54,620 nucleotides of DNA from NCBI GenBank assembly GCA_035946955.1, contig DASYYE010000463.1:1-54620 (forward strand). Direction: 5' to 3'. The position numbers and the translations under genes were made by a program. This stretch comes from DASYYE01 sp035946955 (GTDB lineage Bacteria > Actinomycetota > Actinomycetes > Streptosporangiales > Streptosporangiaceae). Numbering within the stretch: position 1 is the first letter of the stretch; every line of letters starts with the position of its first letter. Below are positions 16,062 through 24,833 of the stretch, piece by piece. The notes beneath the pieces are model-generated. The model was not told where the DNA came from, made no database searches, and was given only the letters and a program-made list of their open reading frames with translations.

Positions 16062-17588
16062 ATGAGCGCAGTCATGAGCATTGACCCACGCACGGGCCGG
16101 GTGCTGGGAAAGGCCGCCCCGGAGCCGGCGCCGCACCAGGTCGACGCCGCATGTGAAGCGGCAGCGCAGGCCGCGCCGCTGCTGGAGTCAGCCGGGCGCC
16201 GGTTCCGGGCCAGGCTGCTCACCTCGATGGCCGTTGCCCTCGAGGGTGCCCAGGAGGACCTTGTCCGGGTGGCTGACCAGGAGACCGCGCTGGGGTGCGC
16301 GAGGCTCACCGGTGAGCTGGCCCGGGCCTGTTACCAGTTCAGGCTGTTCGCAGACGTGCTGACGGACGGTTCCTACCTGGATGTGACCATCGACCATGCC
16401 CGCGACACCGCCCTGGGGCCGCAGCCCGACCTCAGGCGGATGCTCGTGCCACTCGGGCCGGCCGCCGTCTTCGGCGCCAGTAACTTCCCGTTCGCCTTTT
16501 CCGTCGCCGGTGGTGACACCGTATCCGCGCTGGCGGCGGGCTGTCCCGTAGTGGTCAAGGCCCATCCGTCCCATCCGGCGACCTCCCAGGCGTGTGCGGA
16601 TGTGCTGGGCGCTGCCGCGGGCGCCGTGGGCGCGCCGCCGGGCACCCTCGCCCTGCTGCACGGCCTGGACGCTGGTCTGGCCCTCGCACGCCAGCCGGCC
16701 ATCTGCGCCATCGCTTTCACCGGGTCGCTGGACGGCTGGCGGGCACTGTCGCAGGCCGTGGCTGGCCGCCCTACCCCGATCCCGTGTTATGCGGAACTGA
16801 GCAGCCTCAACCCGGTGGTCGTCACGCCCTCGGCGGCGGCGGAGCGCGCCGAGGCGATCGCGGCGGGGGTGGTCACATCAATCACCCTGGGTGCGGGCCA
16901 GTTCTGCACCAAGCCAGGTCTCGTCCTGGTGCCCGCCGACGGACCGGGCAACCGCCTGCTGACCGCGATGGGTGATGCGGTCACGGCCATGGGGCCGCAG
17001 TGGGCGCTCAACGCCAGGATCCAGCAGGCGTTCCGGCAGCGGACACAGGCCCTCATGGCACTGCCGCATGTGCGCCTGCTCGCCAGGGCGGCCAACGGTG
17101 CGGACCCCGGACCAGGGTTCGTCATGACGCCGCAGTTGTTCGTGACCCGGGCCCGGAACGTGGACTCGCCGGTGACCCGGGAGTGTTTCGGCCCGGCCGC
17201 GGTGGCAGCGGTCTACCACGATGATGCAGAACTGCTCGGTGTGCTCGGCCGGCTGCCGGGTTCGCTGGCAGCGGCACTGCACACCGGAACCGGTGATACC
17301 AGGCTCCCCTCGCGGGTGGCCACCGTGCTGCGCCGCAGTACTGGGCGGCTGGTCTGCAACGGTTACCCGACCGGCGTTTCGGTCGCTCCGGCGATGCACC
17401 ACGGCGGGCCGTGGCCCGCCGCATCTGACCCGCTGCACACCTCGGTCGGGACCGCCGCCATCCGGCGCTTCCTCAGGCCGCAGTGCTGGCAGGACGCTCC
17501 CGTCACGCTGCTCCCTGACGAACTGCGCAACGTCCCGTCTGACCCGGTGCCACGGCAGGTCGACGGCCACCGGGAGGAGGCCAGATGA
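16062..17588 (+). CDS. 2-oxoglutarate semialdehyde (2,5-dioxovalerate) dehydrogenase-type ALDH
   Basis: Aldehyde dehydrogenase of 508 residues resembling the KGSADH branch. FGASNFPFAFSVAGGDTVSALAAGCPVVVKAHPSHP is cut here to its key parts: the FGASNFPFAF substrate region, the AGCPVVVKAHP coenzyme loop, the AELSSLNP glutamate motif and the catalytic Cys in LGAGQFCTKPG. It would oxidize 2-oxoglutarate semialdehyde, the KdgD product, to 2-oxoglutarate. It overlaps kduI by four bases. An internal ATG at 16074 is an alternative start. Confidence 0.86.
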   Translation: MSAVMSIDPRTGRVLGKAAPEPAPHQVDAACEAAAQAAPLLESAGRRFRARLLTSMAVALEGAQEDLVRVADQETALGCARLTGELARACYQFRLFADVLTDGSYLDVTIDHARDTALGPQPDLRRMLVPLGPAAVFGASNFPFAFSVAGGDTVSALAAGCPVVVKAHPSHPATSQACADVLGAAAGAVGAPPGTLALLHGLDAGLALARQPAICAIAFTGSLDGWRALSQAVAGRPTPIPCYAELSSLNPVVVTPSAAAERAEAIAAGVVTSITLGAGQFCTKPGLVLVPADGPGNRLLTAMGDAVTAMGPQWALNARIQQAFRQRTQALMALPHVRLLARAANGADPGPGFVMTPQLFVTRARNVDSPVTRECFGPAAVAAVYHDDAELLGVLGRLPGSLAAALHTGTGDTRLPSRVATVLRRSTGRLVCNGYPTGVSVAPAMHHGGPWPAASDPLHTSVGTAAIRRFLRPQCWQDAPVTLLPDELRNVPSDPVPRQVDGHREEAR

Positions 17589-18439
17589 ACGCCATGGAAG
17601 TCCGTCATGCCACCGCGCCTGGCGAGGTTCCCCACCTGGACACCCACGGCCTGCGGTCACGCTTCCTCGTCGCGGACCTCTTCAGTGCTGACACCGTGCG
17701 GCTGGTCTACACCCACGAAGACCGCCTGGTCATCGGCGGTGTGCGGCCAGCTACGGGCCAGACGGTGCTGCTGGGGACACCGCAGGCACTGCGGAGCGAG
17801 CACTTCCTGGAGCGCCGCGAACTGGGCGTGGTCAACATCGGCGGCCCCGGGACCGTCCAGGTCGACGGCGACGGTTACGCGCTCGGCACCCGGGAGTGCC
17901 TGTACGTGGGCAGGGGGGCGCGCGACATCCGGTTCTGCTCCGCTGCGCCGGCCGACGGCCCGGCGGAGCCCGCCGCGTTCTACCTCGTCTCGGCTGTGGC
18001 CCATGCGGCGTACCCGACATGCAAGGCCAGCCTGGCGCAGGCGGCGCCGCTGCGGCTGGGCGAGGCCGAGGGCGCCAACGTCCGCACCATCTACAAGTAC
18101 ATCCACCCCGACGGCATCAGGAGCTGCCAGCTCGTCCTGGGCCTCACCGTGCTCGAGCCGGGCAGCATGTGGAACACGATGCCCTGCCACACCCACGACC
18201 GCCGGACCGAGGTCTACCTGTACTTCGGTATGGCGCCCGGGCACCGGGTGTTCCACCTCATGGGACGCCCCGACGAGACACGCGACATCGTGGTCGCCAA
18301 CGAACAGGCCGTGATCTCACCGTCCTGGTCGGTGCACTGCGGCTTCGGCACCCGCAGCTACGCGTTCGTCTGGGCCATGGGCGGTGAGAACCAGGCGTAT
18401 GACGACCTGGCGCCCGTCCCCATCGCCGGGATGCGGTGA
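17585..18439 (+). CDS. kduI: 5-dehydro-4-deoxy-D-glucuronate isomerase
   Basis: KduI of 284 residues converts 5-keto-4-deoxyuronate to 2,5-diketo-3-deoxygluconate. The zinc-site region is seen in MPCHTHDRRTEVYLYF, with further family landmarks NIGGPG, YKYIHPDGIRSCQLVLG and the C-terminal WAMGGENQ. A GGAGGAGG lies just upstream, and the start overlaps the ALDH stop. Length matches the family (about 278). It works with the KduD-type SDR that follows. Confidence 0.93.
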   Translation: MNAMEVRHATAPGEVPHLDTHGLRSRFLVADLFSADTVRLVYTHEDRLVIGGVRPATGQTVLLGTPQALRSEHFLERRELGVVNIGGPGTVQVDGDGYALGTRECLYVGRGARDIRFCSAAPADGPAEPAAFYLVSAVAHAAYPTCKASLAQAAPLRLGEAEGANVRTIYKYIHPDGIRSCQLVLGLTVLEPGSMWNTMPCHTHDRRTEVYLYFGMAPGHRVFHLMGRPDETRDIVVANEQAVISPSWSVHCGFGTRSYAFVWAMGGENQAYDDLAPVPIAGMR

Positions 18440-18454
18440 GCCGCGATCACCGGC

Positions 18455-19201
18455 ATGTTCTCCCTGGCTGGGAAGACCGCCCTGGTCACCGGGTCGCGTA
18501 CCGGGATCGGCCAGGCTGTCGCGGTCGGCCTCGCCCAGGCGGGAGCCGACCTCATCCTGCATGGCCACCACGACGACCTGGCGGAGACCGAGGCCGCGGT
18601 CCGTGCGGAGGGACGGCAGGCCAGCCGGTTCGTCCTCGACCTCGCCGACCCGCAGGGGGTCCAGCCCGCGTGTGACAGGTGGCTGGCCGGCCGCCAGGTG
18701 GACATCCTGGTCAACAACGCCGGGGTGATCCGACGTGCGCCGGCCGCGCAGGCGGACGCCGCGCAGTGGCGGGAGGTCCTCGCGGTCAACCTGGACTCGT
18801 TGTTCGCCCTGACGCAGTGGGCCGGTGCCCGGATGCTGGCGCGGCGCTGCGGGAAGGTGGTCAACCTGGCGTCGGTGCTGTCCTTCCAGGGCGGGGTCAA
18901 TGTGGCGGCCTACGCGGCAAGCAAGCACGCGGTCGTCGGCCTGACCCGGGCGCTGGCGAACGAATGGGCGGGCTCCGGCGTCCAGGTCAATGCGATCGCA
19001 CCGGGCTACATCACGACCGCCAACACCGAAGCGCTGCGTGCGGACACCGCGCGGGAGGCGGCTATCCGCTCACGCATCCCCGCCGGGCGCTGGGGGACAC
19101 CCGCCGACCTGGCCGGCGCGGCGGTGTTCCTCGCGTCAGCAGCATCCGACTATGTGAGCGGCCATGTCCTGGCGGTCGACGGCGGCTGGCTCTCGCGCTG
19201 A
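18455..19201 (+). CDS. kduD: 2-deoxy-D-gluconate 3-dehydrogenase / KduD
   Basis: SDR of 248 residues that in the KduD group reduces 2,5-diketo-3-deoxygluconate to KDG. TGSRTGIGQ binds the cofactor, NNAGVIRR and the catalytic Ser in NLASVLSFQGG follow, YAASK is the catalytic pair, and IAPGYITTANTEALR is a KduD-like landmark. It lies 15 bp after kduI and is the last gene of the operon; a 55-bp palindromic repeat follows. Confidence 0.9.
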   Translation: MFSLAGKTALVTGSRTGIGQAVAVGLAQAGADLILHGHHDDLAETEAAVRAEGRQASRFVLDLADPQGVQPACDRWLAGRQVDILVNNAGVIRRAPAAQADAAQWREVLAVNLDSLFALTQWAGARMLARRCGKVVNLASVLSFQGGVNVAAYAASKHAVVGLTRALANEWAGSGVQVNAIAPGYITTANTEALRADTAREAAIRSRIPAGRWGTPADLAGAAVFLASAASDYVSGHVLAVDGGWLSR

Positions 19202-19235
19202 GCAACCGACCGCCTGGCCTGTCAGCAAGTGGCTT

Positions 19236-19290
19236 CCATGATCCTGAAGACTTTTCAGTCATAGCGACTGAAATTCCTACAGGATCATGG
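19236..19290 (+). repeat. 55-bp palindromic repeat, copy 1
   Basis: The ends CCATGATCCTG and CAGGATCATGG are perfect complements; inside, TCAGTC pairs with GACTGA around a short loop, with an internal mismatched stretch. The reverse complement of 28717-28771 matches it except at a few positions. It lies between kduD and the lyase gene and may also act as a terminator for the kdu operon. Confidence 0.85.
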
Positions 19291-19388
19291 AGACAGCTGG
19301 CTTCCGCCATCCGCCGTGCTGGCTGGCCTCATGGGCGGCCGCCGGACCAATCGCCTGCGCGGGCCAGCAACTTTACTGTCTCATGGGT

Positions 19389-19402
19389 TTCATATATGTG
19401 AA
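19389..19402. promoter_or_regulatory. TTCA-N6-TGAA operator candidate upstream of secreted lyase
   Basis: TTCATATATGTGAA is a near-perfect member of the operator family seen at 4314, 5197 and 15788. It is about 200 bp upstream of the lyase start; an AATACTTATTG stretch follows and could contain the promoter. The rest of 19202-19598 shows no gene. Confidence 0.55.
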
Positions 19403-19598
19403 TCCAATACTTATTGCTAAATCTTTGCCGTGAACGGGGTTGTCCTTGGGGGCCTCATAACGCGAGCGTTAAGTACGAGTCCGCAGTTGTGGCACGCCGT
19501 GACGGGAGCTGCCCTGCCGGGCGCTCGCCGTCCTCGCGCCGCCCCGCCCGGCCCGGCACACCGGGCCTTCCCGTGGAGAGGAACCGAGGAGACGAAAG

Positions 19599-21761
19599 AT
19601 GAAGAGACGCTACTTCTATGGCCTCGCCTGGATAGCTGCGGTGGCGCTCATCCCACTGGGCGCCACGGCGGCGGGAGCGGCCGCCGGACCCGCAGGTCAC
19701 CCAGGACGGGGGGTGGCCGCGTCATCAACTCCGGCGTTCACGGGGACATTCACCAGCTTCCCGGCCTACGCATGGCACCACACCTGGGGGATCATCTCCA
19801 ACAAGAAGCAGTGCCAGGGGGCAACGTCCACGGCGCCGTGCAACTGGGGATACAAGAACATGAAGGCGGTCAGTGACTCGACCGCGCCCGGCACCGGGGA
19901 CGCCCTCCAGGTCACCTACCCGAAGAACAGCGGCCCGCCCAGCTGCGTGGCCTCCAGCCCAGGCTGCGTCCTCGGTGGCGGGCAGTTCTACCAGAACCTG
20001 AAGGCCGCGGGCCTGGGAAGCCTCGCCGCGAGTCCCACCGTGGACCTCATGTACTGGTACAAGTTCCCGGTCGGGTTTGACTTCGGCAGGCAGACCGCTG
20101 GCAAGATGCCCGGCCTGTACGGCGGGGTGCCGGGCTGTGAGAGCGGCGGCCAGCACTGCAGCGGCGGGTGGTCAACCCGCTACATGTGGCGGGGCGGCAG
20201 CCCTACCGACCCCGACGGCGAACTGTACTTCTACTCCGCGGCCGGGTCCGGCTTTGGCGCCGACCTCTGCCTCGGCAACTGGCACTTCGCCGCTGACGGG
20301 AAGTGGCACTCCATCGAGCAACTGGTCAACGTCCAGACAGGCCAGATGACGATCTGGAGCGATGGCGGGTCGACGCCGGTGTGCAGCGTGCAGCACACGC
20401 TGGGAACCCCCGTGTCCGGGATCTTCTTCTCGACCTTCCACGGCGGGCATGACACCTCGTGGAGCCCGAGCCACACCACCACCGACGAGTTCGCCGACTT
20501 CACCCTGAGCACGTCCCGGCAGGGCGGGAGTGCCCGCCCGGCAGCCGCGGCACCCGCTCGCGCGCCGGTGACCCGCACCCTCGTCGGCGGCGCCAAGGTG
20601 ACCTTCACCCAGGCCGACATCGACGCGGCGGTGGCGGCACCGCTGATTTCCTTCCAGGCACCGACGTCGTCGGTCCCGCGGCCGGGCACCAACCCGGTCC
20701 AGGTCGGCCAGTCCAAAGTGCTCTACTACCTCGCCCTGGTCGACAAACTCGACCCGGGCGCGACGGCGTCCAACGGGACCACCGTGGACAGCGCGTTGCT
20801 GAAGCAGGTGGAGAACCTGGTCGCCGGCGGCAACGAACCCGACGCCGACGGCGGCCTCGAGGGCTGGTCGCACGCGCCCGTCGCGCAGGCGCTGCTGCTG
20901 CTCAAGCACGGCCCGGCCTGGACGGAACTATCCACGACAGACCGGTACAAGGTCTCGCTGCTGGAAAAGGCAATGGGTTACGCGGGCAACTACACCTACA
21001 ACGACGCCAACGACTTCATGTCCGGGATCTGCGGGTTCGGCAACTTCGACAAGGACAACAACCCCAATTACCAGGACGGCTACGTCAATGTCGAACTGGC
21101 CGCGATCGGGTACTTCGGCGCGACCAGGTGGGACACGATGCTGGCCAACTTCAACGACGCCACCCTGGCCGCCAAGCTCGACAGCGCGGGCCTGACCAAT
21201 GCGGGCGGGTGTTACAAGACAGTTGGGTCAGCGGCCAACTCGGCGATCCGGCCGCCGTTCGTCTGGATGGGCCACCCCGCCACCGACCCCATGGGGATCT
21301 GGAGCCAGCTCGCTTCGGACACCTTCGACCAGACGGTGACCAGTTCCGTGAGCGGCAACAACAACGGGTCCAACGTCACCGCCCACATCGCCGACAACAG
21401 CACAAGTCCCGAGGACGGCAGGTGCTGCATGGGCCATGAGTTCAACTCCGACGATGACACCGGCCTGCGCAGCTCGGCGCTGTATGTGTTCGAGGGCTGG
21501 ATGAACGTCACGGGCAGCAGGGCAGCCATGTCGGCGATCGGCACGTTCAACTGTTCCGCCGCCACCAGTGCCGCCCAGTACAAGGTCGGCACGCTCGACC
21601 TGGTCTACAAGCTGCACCACGGCTACATCAGCTACGGCCACGACCAGTTCGGGGTGCTCGTCGACGACCACGGTGACCCGTCCACCGACGGCCCCAACGT
21701 CAAGGGCTACCAATACGACCTGGACGCCTACAACAACGTCATCGCACCTCAGTCATGCTGA
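19599..21761 (+). CDS. Secreted two-domain polysaccharide lyase, PL14-like N-terminal domain
   Basis: Protein of 720 residues with a Sec signal peptide (MKRRYFYGLAWIAAVALIPL, cleavage probably in the Ala-rich stretch near residue 27). Residues about 45-310 resemble polysaccharide lyase family 14, known for alginate and glucuronan lyases: YWYKFPVGFDFGR then GKMPGLYGG, whose lysine is the probable catalytic residue, and later DFTLSTS. A short Ala/Pro linker leads to residues about 330-720, which I cannot assign. That half is rich in paired aromatic and Gly motifs (GWSHAPVAQALLLLKHGP, GHEFNSDDDTGLRSS) and could be a second catalytic or toroid domain. The operator upstream ties it to the uronate regulon. 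It would release oligouronides outside the cell. Confidence 0.75.
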   Translation: MKRRYFYGLAWIAAVALIPLGATAAGAAAGPAGHPGRGVAASSTPAFTGTFTSFPAYAWHHTWGIISNKKQCQGATSTAPCNWGYKNMKAVSDSTAPGTGDALQVTYPKNSGPPSCVASSPGCVLGGGQFYQNLKAAGLGSLAASPTVDLMYWYKFPVGFDFGRQTAGKMPGLYGGVPGCESGGQHCSGGWSTRYMWRGGSPTDPDGELYFYSAAGSGFGADLCLGNWHFAADGKWHSIEQLVNVQTGQMTIWSDGGSTPVCSVQHTLGTPVSGIFFSTFHGGHDTSWSPSHTTTDEFADFTLSTSRQGGSARPAAAAPARAPVTRTLVGGAKVTFTQADIDAAVAAPLISFQAPTSSVPRPGTNPVQVGQSKVLYYLALVDKLDPGATASNGTTVDSALLKQVENLVAGGNEPDADGGLEGWSHAPVAQALLLLKHGPAWTELSTTDRYKVSLLEKAMGYAGNYTYNDANDFMSGICGFGNFDKDNNPNYQDGYVNVELAAIGYFGATRWDTMLANFNDATLAAKLDSAGLTNAGGCYKTVGSAANSAIRPPFVWMGHPATDPMGIWSQLASDTFDQTVTSSVSGNNNGSNVTAHIADNSTSPEDGRCCMGHEFNSDDDTGLRSSALYVFEGWMNVTGSRAAMSAIGTFNCSAATSAAQYKVGTLDLVYKLHHGYISYGHDQFGVLVDDHGDPSTDGPNVKGYQYDLDAYNNVIAPQSC

Positions 21762-21790
21762 CCCGGTCCGTCGCTCCCGCTTGACACAGC

Positions 21791-21839
21791 CAACCGCTCC
21801 CGGCTGGCCGTCTTCCAAAAGCCCGGCCAGGAGCGGTTG
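21791..21839 (+). terminator. Stem-loop after the lyase gene
   Basis: CAACCGCTCC pairs with (G)GAGCGGTTG and, inside, CTGGCC pairs with GGCCAG, giving a long two-part stem 30 bp past the lyase stop. There is no T-run, as is common in high-GC genomes. It closes the uronate locus. Confidence 0.6.
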
Positions 21840-21927
21840 CATCCAGTAGCCAGACCCGCACGCGCCCGTCAGCGGTTAAGTGGCGTAAGGTGCATGGGAT
21901 GATGCGGAGCGTGGTTGGTTTTGTCAC

Positions 21928-24642
21928 ATGCGTCCGCTGAAAGCGCGTGGTCAGCCTGAGGCAGGCGATGCTTCAGGCGCCTTGCCCGGGGATCCCGCGG
22001 CGCGTCTTGAGCAGGAGCTAGGGCGGCTGGGGAACTGGGCCGCCCGGGCGAGGGCATTGCTGGTGGCGCTGGCGTGGGCGGGTGGTCCGGGCCTGCCCTC
22101 GGGCGCTGTCTGGGTGGCGGTCGCGCGAGCGCTTGTACCAGGCGATGGGGCAGCGGCTGACCCGCCGGTGACGGACGCTGACCTGCGTCGGCTGCTTCGC
22201 AAGGCCCCTGGGCTGGTGAGGCGGGCCGCTGGGCCTGGGGGCTGGCCTGCGTACCGGTTGTGGGACGAGGGGGCCGCGGCCCTCCTGCGCGGCGGGGACG
22301 GCGCAGGGTGTCAGGGTTGCGCCCCGGACGTCCAGGCTGCCATCACCCGGGCGCTGGTCTCGACCGTGCCCGCGGGTGCTGATGGGCCGGACTGGGGCGC
22401 GGCACACCCCTATATCCGCGCTCATCTCGTGGAGCACGCCGCCGCCGCGGGCGCTGGGTTGCTCGGTGGCCTGCTGGCCGACTGGCGGTTCCTGGTGTGC
22501 GCTGACCCTGACGCTGTCGCGCCCCACCTGTGTGTGCCCGCGCGGTCCCTGCGTGATGTCGGGCGGGTCTACCAGCGTGCACGGTGGCTGCTGGGCGAGG
22601 ATCCCGCGGCCAATGCCGCCTACCTGGAGGAGGCAGCGCACGCGCTGCGTGTCCCGTCGCAGGTGACGGGGATCCGGCCCTGGTATCGGACCCGGATGGT
22701 GGCGGCGCGGCGGGACGACAGCCTGTGCGCGCTGACCAGTTTCAAGAGACGGATCAACGAGGTCGTGTTCGTGACACCACCCTGCGGGCGGCTGTTCCTG
22801 GCCTCCGCCCACACCGATACGAGGGTACGGATGTGGGACGCCCTCACCGGCACCCTCGTCGGCGAGTTCACTGACCACACGGAGTTCGTCAACACGGTGG
22901 ACGCCACCGTCGCCCCGGACGGACGTGTGCTGGTGGCCACCGGCAGCGGAGACGGCACGGCCCGGGTCTGGGACCTGCTGGCTGGCGCTGCGGTGGGCGA
23001 ACCGATTGCCCATCCAGGGACGCCGTGCTCAGTGGCGTTTGGGACGGTCGGCGGGCGGCTCGTGCTAGCTACCGGCGCAGGCGACGCCAAGGTGCGGCTG
23101 TGGGATCCGCTGACAGGAGCACCGCTGGGGGAACCGCTGGTTGGCCACTCCGAACTGGTGCAGCTGGTCGCCTGGGGTACTGGGCGAGACGGTGCGACCC
23201 TGCTGGCCTCGGCTGGCCGCGACGGCACCGTGCGGGTGTGGGACCCGCTGACCCTGACCGCCCTCGGGGAGCCCATCACCGGCCATGACGGTGACGTGCT
23301 GGTCGTGGCCTTTGGTGTCACCCCGCAAGGACGCCTGCTGCTGGCCTCCGGCGGTTACGACTCGGTGGTCCGGCTCTGGGACCCGTGGACAGGCCAGCAA
23401 CTGGGCGAACCCCTGCCCGGCCACGTCGGCGGTGTGTGGGGGCTGCGTTTCGGCGTCGCCCCGGATGGGCGGCTCGTGCTGGTCTCGTGCGGCTCTGACT
23501 CCGCTGTGCGGGTGTGGGACCCGCTGGCCGGCTCGCCGCTGGCGAGGCCCCTGGTGGGGCACTTCGGCGACGTCAACTGGGTGGACATGGCCACAACCCA
23601 GGATGGACGGCTGCTGCTGGCCTCCGCCTCCGATGACCAGACGATCCGTATCTGGGATCCGCTGGCCGGCGCCCACGCGGTTGACGGGGGAGTGCGCACC
23701 GGCCACGAGCCGGGTACCTGCTGCGCTGGGGACGCCGTGGGTGGGGCCACGTCCGTGGCACTGGGGACATCAGCCGCTGGCAGGGTGCTCATCGCCTCCG
23801 GGGAGAGGGACTACATGGTCCGGGTCCGTGACGTCCTCACGGGCGAACTGCTTGGCATGCCCCTGGGCGAGCACCCGGACGTCATCTGCTCGCTGGCCTT
23901 CGGGCACGTGGGCGAGCGGCTGCTGCTGGCCTCGGCCAGCCGCGACCGGGCGGTCCGGCTGTGGGACCCGCTCGCTGGAACCCCGTTCGGCCAGCCACTG
24001 ACCGGGCACACCGGCCCGGTGGACTCAGTCGTGTTCGGGCACGGCCAGGACGGCCGGGTGCTGCTGGCCTCGGCCAGTGAGGACAAGACCGTCCGGCTGT
24101 GGGACCCGCTGTCGGGCGACGCGCTCGGTGAGCCGCTGGCCGGGCACGACAGGTGCGTGGCCTGCGTGACGTTCGGGGCCAGCGGCGACGGGCGCCTGCT
24201 GCTCGCCTCCGGTGGCGACGACGACACGGTGCGAGTCTGGGATGCCTTCACCGGAGCAGCGGTCTGCCCGCCGATTCGAGGCCACACCAAGCGGGTGTGC
24301 TGCGTGGCGTTCGGGCGCGCAGCTCGCGGGAAGCCGCTGCTGGCGTCCGCGAGTGAGGACGGCACCGTGCGGCTGTGGGACCCGCTGACCGGCGCTGCCG
24401 TGGGCAGGCCGCTCACCGGGCACGCAAGCTGGGTGGGCGCGGTGGCGTTCGTCACCGGGGAGCAGGGCAGGCCATTGCTGGCCTCCGGTAGTGGCGACCA
24501 GACGGTCAGGGTCTGGGACCTGGCCACGGGCTTGCCCGCGATGACCTTGCGCCGCCGGTCCATCGTGCGCTCGCTCTCCGGGGCAGGGGCACTGATGGCC
24601 ATCGGAGACGAAGAAGGGGTCAGTGTCATCGACCTGTCCTGA
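21928..24642 (+). CDS. Large WD40-repeat protein lacking an NTPase domain
   Basis: Protein of 904 residues. Residues about 275-900 contain 13 clear WD units ending in variants of VRLWDPLTG, plus a last degenerate one (GALMAIGDEEGVSVIDLS), enough for two seven-bladed propellers. Several units are nearly identical, suggesting recent internal duplication. Residues 1-270 are helical and carry a WRFLVCADPDAVAPHL segment, which in actinobacterial STAND/NACHT-WD40 proteins lies between NTPase and propellers. No P-loop, protease or effector domain is present, and no signal peptide. It is probably a scaffold or a truncated STAND relative. No ribosome site is obvious before the ATG. Confidence 0.8.
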   Translation: MRPLKARGQPEAGDASGALPGDPAARLEQELGRLGNWAARARALLVALAWAGGPGLPSGAVWVAVARALVPGDGAAADPPVTDADLRRLLRKAPGLVRRAAGPGGWPAYRLWDEGAAALLRGGDGAGCQGCAPDVQAAITRALVSTVPAGADGPDWGAAHPYIRAHLVEHAAAAGAGLLGGLLADWRFLVCADPDAVAPHLCVPARSLRDVGRVYQRARWLLGEDPAANAAYLEEAAHALRVPSQVTGIRPWYRTRMVAARRDDSLCALTSFKRRINEVVFVTPPCGRLFLASAHTDTRVRMWDALTGTLVGEFTDHTEFVNTVDATVAPDGRVLVATGSGDGTARVWDLLAGAAVGEPIAHPGTPCSVAFGTVGGRLVLATGAGDAKVRLWDPLTGAPLGEPLVGHSELVQLVAWGTGRDGATLLASAGRDGTVRVWDPLTLTALGEPITGHDGDVLVVAFGVTPQGRLLLASGGYDSVVRLWDPWTGQQLGEPLPGHVGGVWGLRFGVAPDGRLVLVSCGSDSAVRVWDPLAGSPLARPLVGHFGDVNWVDMATTQDGRLLLASASDDQTIRIWDPLAGAHAVDGGVRTGHEPGTCCAGDAVGGATSVALGTSAAGRVLIASGERDYMVRVRDVLTGELLGMPLGEHPDVICSLAFGHVGERLLLASASRDRAVRLWDPLAGTPFGQPLTGHTGPVDSVVFGHGQDGRVLLASASEDKTVRLWDPLSGDALGEPLAGHDRCVACVTFGASGDGRLLLASGGDDDTVRVWDAFTGAAVCPPIRGHTKRVCCVAFGRAARGKPLLASASEDGTVRLWDPLTGAAVGRPLTGHASWVGAVAFVTGEQGRPLLASGSGDQTVRVWDLATGLPAMTLRRRSIVRSLSGAGALMAIGDEEGVSVIDLS

Positions 24643-24727
24643 CTCCCCCCTACTGGCGCCGTGGCCCTGCTGCTGTCCTGACTTCCTCTACAGATCGTGT
24701 CGGTTTCGTTGACGCGCAGTGAACTTT

Positions 24728-24743
24728 TGTGACTGGGGTCACA
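24728..24743. promoter_or_regulatory. CRP/GlxR-type operator upstream of pyruvate kinase
   Basis: TGTGACTGGGGTCACA matches the CRP/GlxR consensus TGTGA-N6-TCACA exactly and is symmetric for six bases on each side. It lies 90 bp before the pyk start. A cAMP-responsive CRP-family regulator is the expected binder. Confidence 0.65.
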
Positions 24744-24833
24744 TACTGGGCAGTTCGTCCCTATTGTGAGACATAGGTATAGACCACTGGTGGCCGTGTC
24801 AGGGGTTCAGGCATAGAGAGGAACGGGGGAACC

